Source: DATIYW01 sp035517415 (lineage in GTDB: Bacteria; Acidobacteriota; Thermoanaerobaculia; Thermoanaerobaculales; Thermoanaerobaculaceae). Taken from it: a stretch of DNA of 14,949 nucleotides. The notes beneath the pieces were generated by a model, which was given only the letters and a program-made list of their open reading frames with translations, was not told the origin of the DNA and did not search any database. The stretch spans positions 1 through 14,949 of the forward strand of contig DATIYW010000149.1 in NCBI GenBank assembly GCA_035517415.1, written 5' to 3'. Below are positions 14,537-14,949 of the stretch, one piece after another (the stretch's first letter is position 1; each line of letters begins with the position of its first letter). The position numbers were made by a program, and so were the translations under genes.

Positions 14537-14949
<413 letters not shown>

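Overview
The window is very GC-rich (most third codon positions are G or C), with strong GGAGG-type ribosome binding sites, many GTG starts and densely packed genes. Acidobacteriota or a similar GC-rich Gram-negative lineage would fit: the genes include a LiaF-like/LytS/LytTR cluster, a large PAS/GAF hybrid kinase, a GGDEF-EAL protein and a short, archaeal/thermophile-type AhcY. No gene proves the phylum; the 23S fragment at the right end could place it.

Layout, left to right. (1) 38-1099 (+): a complete branched-chain aminotransferase. It converges, across 32 bp, on (2) 1132-4191 (-): a membrane-anchored hybrid histidine kinase (PAS-GAF-PAS-PAS-HisKA-HATPase-REC) with a plausible promoter near 4344-4372. 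(3) 7160 to 4429 (-): a tight three-gene operon of a LiaI/LiaF-like membrane protein, a LytS-type four-helix sensor kinase and a LytTR response regulator. This is probably one envelope-sensing circuit. (4) 7337-8671 (-): S-adenosylhomocysteine hydrolase, divergent from (5) 8777-11579 (+): an ABC-2 exporter operon (ATPase, permease with 4-bp GTGA overlap, and a secreted protein of unknown function). The ATPase may be translated from a leaderless mRNA. (6) 11685-13982 (-): a REC-PAS-GGDEF-EAL cyclic-di-GMP protein, separated from the exporter operon by a strong hairpin. (7) 13983-14313: about 330 bp without a gene, holding an imperfect direct repeat of 59-bp period. (8) 14314-14949 (-): the 3' end of an rRNA operon (23S 3' part, 5S, GNRA-loop terminator).

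Most of the window is housekeeping metabolism plus signal transduction. I see no phage, transposon, CRISPR or obvious defence island. The least ordinary parts are the LiaF-like/LytS/LytTR operon, the ABC exporter with its unknown secreted partner, and the repeat downstream of the rRNA operon. I did not find evidence strong enough to claim an undescribed system.
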